Shown here in pieces: positions 6,150 to 6,230 of a DNA stretch of 6,230 nucleotides. Below the pieces are notes generated by a model. It did not search any database and was not told the origin of the DNA. It worked only from the letters and a program-made list of their open reading frames with translations. Origin of the DNA: Clostridiales bacterium (GTDB lineage Bacteria > Bacillota > Clostridia > Lachnospirales > CAG-274); assembly GCA_021203425.1 (NCBI GenBank), contig JAJQBF010000142.1, forward strand, positions 1-6,230, read 5' to 3'. The position numbers were made by a program, and so were the translations under genes. Numbering within the stretch: position 1 is the stretch's first letter; every line of letters starts with the position of its first letter.

Positions 6150-6177
6150 TTTATATCTTTTTTAACAAACTTAACAA
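6150..6177 (-). promoter_or_regulatory. Candidate sigma-A promoter P2 (TTGTTA - 16 bp - TATAAA)
   Basis: Reading the minus strand, -35 TTGTTA (6172-6177) and -10 TATAAA (6150-6155) are separated by 16 bp, about 70 bp upstream of P1. It is a weaker candidate in a poly-A/T context and could be an additional or alternative start. Confidence 0.35.
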
Positions 6178-6214
6178 TTAAGACATACTTTTTTTGTGCA
6201 GTTTTCCACCTCTT

Positions 6215-6230
6215 GTATAGACCTCTATAC
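6215..6230. promoter_or_regulatory. 16-bp inverted repeat GTATAGA-CC-TCTATAC at the window edge, operator-like
   Basis: Seven-base arms surround a two-base centre; TTG precedes the left arm, so the symmetry could extend beyond the edge. The TTGTATAGAC core resembles operators of GntR/HutC-type repressors as generally described, but that resemblance is not proof. It lies 38 bp upstream of the P2 -35, and could instead control a divergent gene outside the window. Confidence 0.4.

Larger units (their letters stand above)
5772..6230. other. AT-rich upstream non-coding region
   Basis: This 459-base stretch has stops in all frames at short intervals and no convincing gene on either strand. It holds the two candidate promoters, the leader hairpins, the tandem repeat, two Shine-Dalgarno-like sites and the edge palindrome described separately. 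I recognised no tRNA and no known riboswitch class in it. The portion from 6061 to 6210 is strikingly A/T-rich compared with 5880-6060. Confidence 0.8.

Overview
The window is almost entirely one very large gene read on the minus strand. An open reading frame starts with ATG at 5771 and runs without a stop through position 1, where the window cuts it off. That gives 1923 complete codons plus two bases, with the C-terminus outside the window. I re-derived the frame at more than twenty landmark residues and found no frameshift. The only non-coding DNA is the 459-base AT-rich stretch upstream of the gene (5772-6230).

The protein is a secreted, modular pectate-lyase-type enzyme. In order it has: a Sec signal peptide (1-26); an acidic Glu/Thr/Ser/Ala-rich spacer (27-80); module A (82-321) and module B (322-553) of a recurring unclassified beta-rich module; four consecutive bacterial Ig-like segments (555-897); module C, a longer third copy of the recurring module (899-1218); a short beta-sandwich-like segment (1219-1335); a right-handed beta-helix catalytic domain of polysaccharide lyase family 9 (about 1336-1845); and a Ser/Thr/Gly linker (1867 onward) that leads off the window. 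The PL9 assignment rests on four calcium-site aspartates (D1511, D1535, D1536, D1539), whose spacing equals that recalled for Pel9A of Dickeya (Erwinia) chrysanthemi, and on the NGFKLGG motif with the catalytic lysine (K1615).

The window suggests a low-to-mid GC Gram-positive gut or rumen Firmicute, probably of the Ruminococcaceae/Oscillospirales type. The reasons are AGGAGG-type ribosome binding sites, a very AT-rich upstream region, the acidic Glu/Thr-rich post-signal spacer, Big_3-like Ig domains, and Ser-run/Gly-run linkers. This is inference from style, not a species identification.

Upstream of the gene there are two candidate sigma-A promoters, an implied leader of about 300 nt with hairpins (one followed by five T), two Shine-Dalgarno-like sequences, and a 16-bp inverted repeat at the window edge that resembles a repressor operator. 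The most unusual points are the three-copy module, an approximately 40-residue insertion between the calcium site and the catalytic lysine of PL9, and the structured leader. I see no CRISPR array, mobile element, RNA gene or phage gene.
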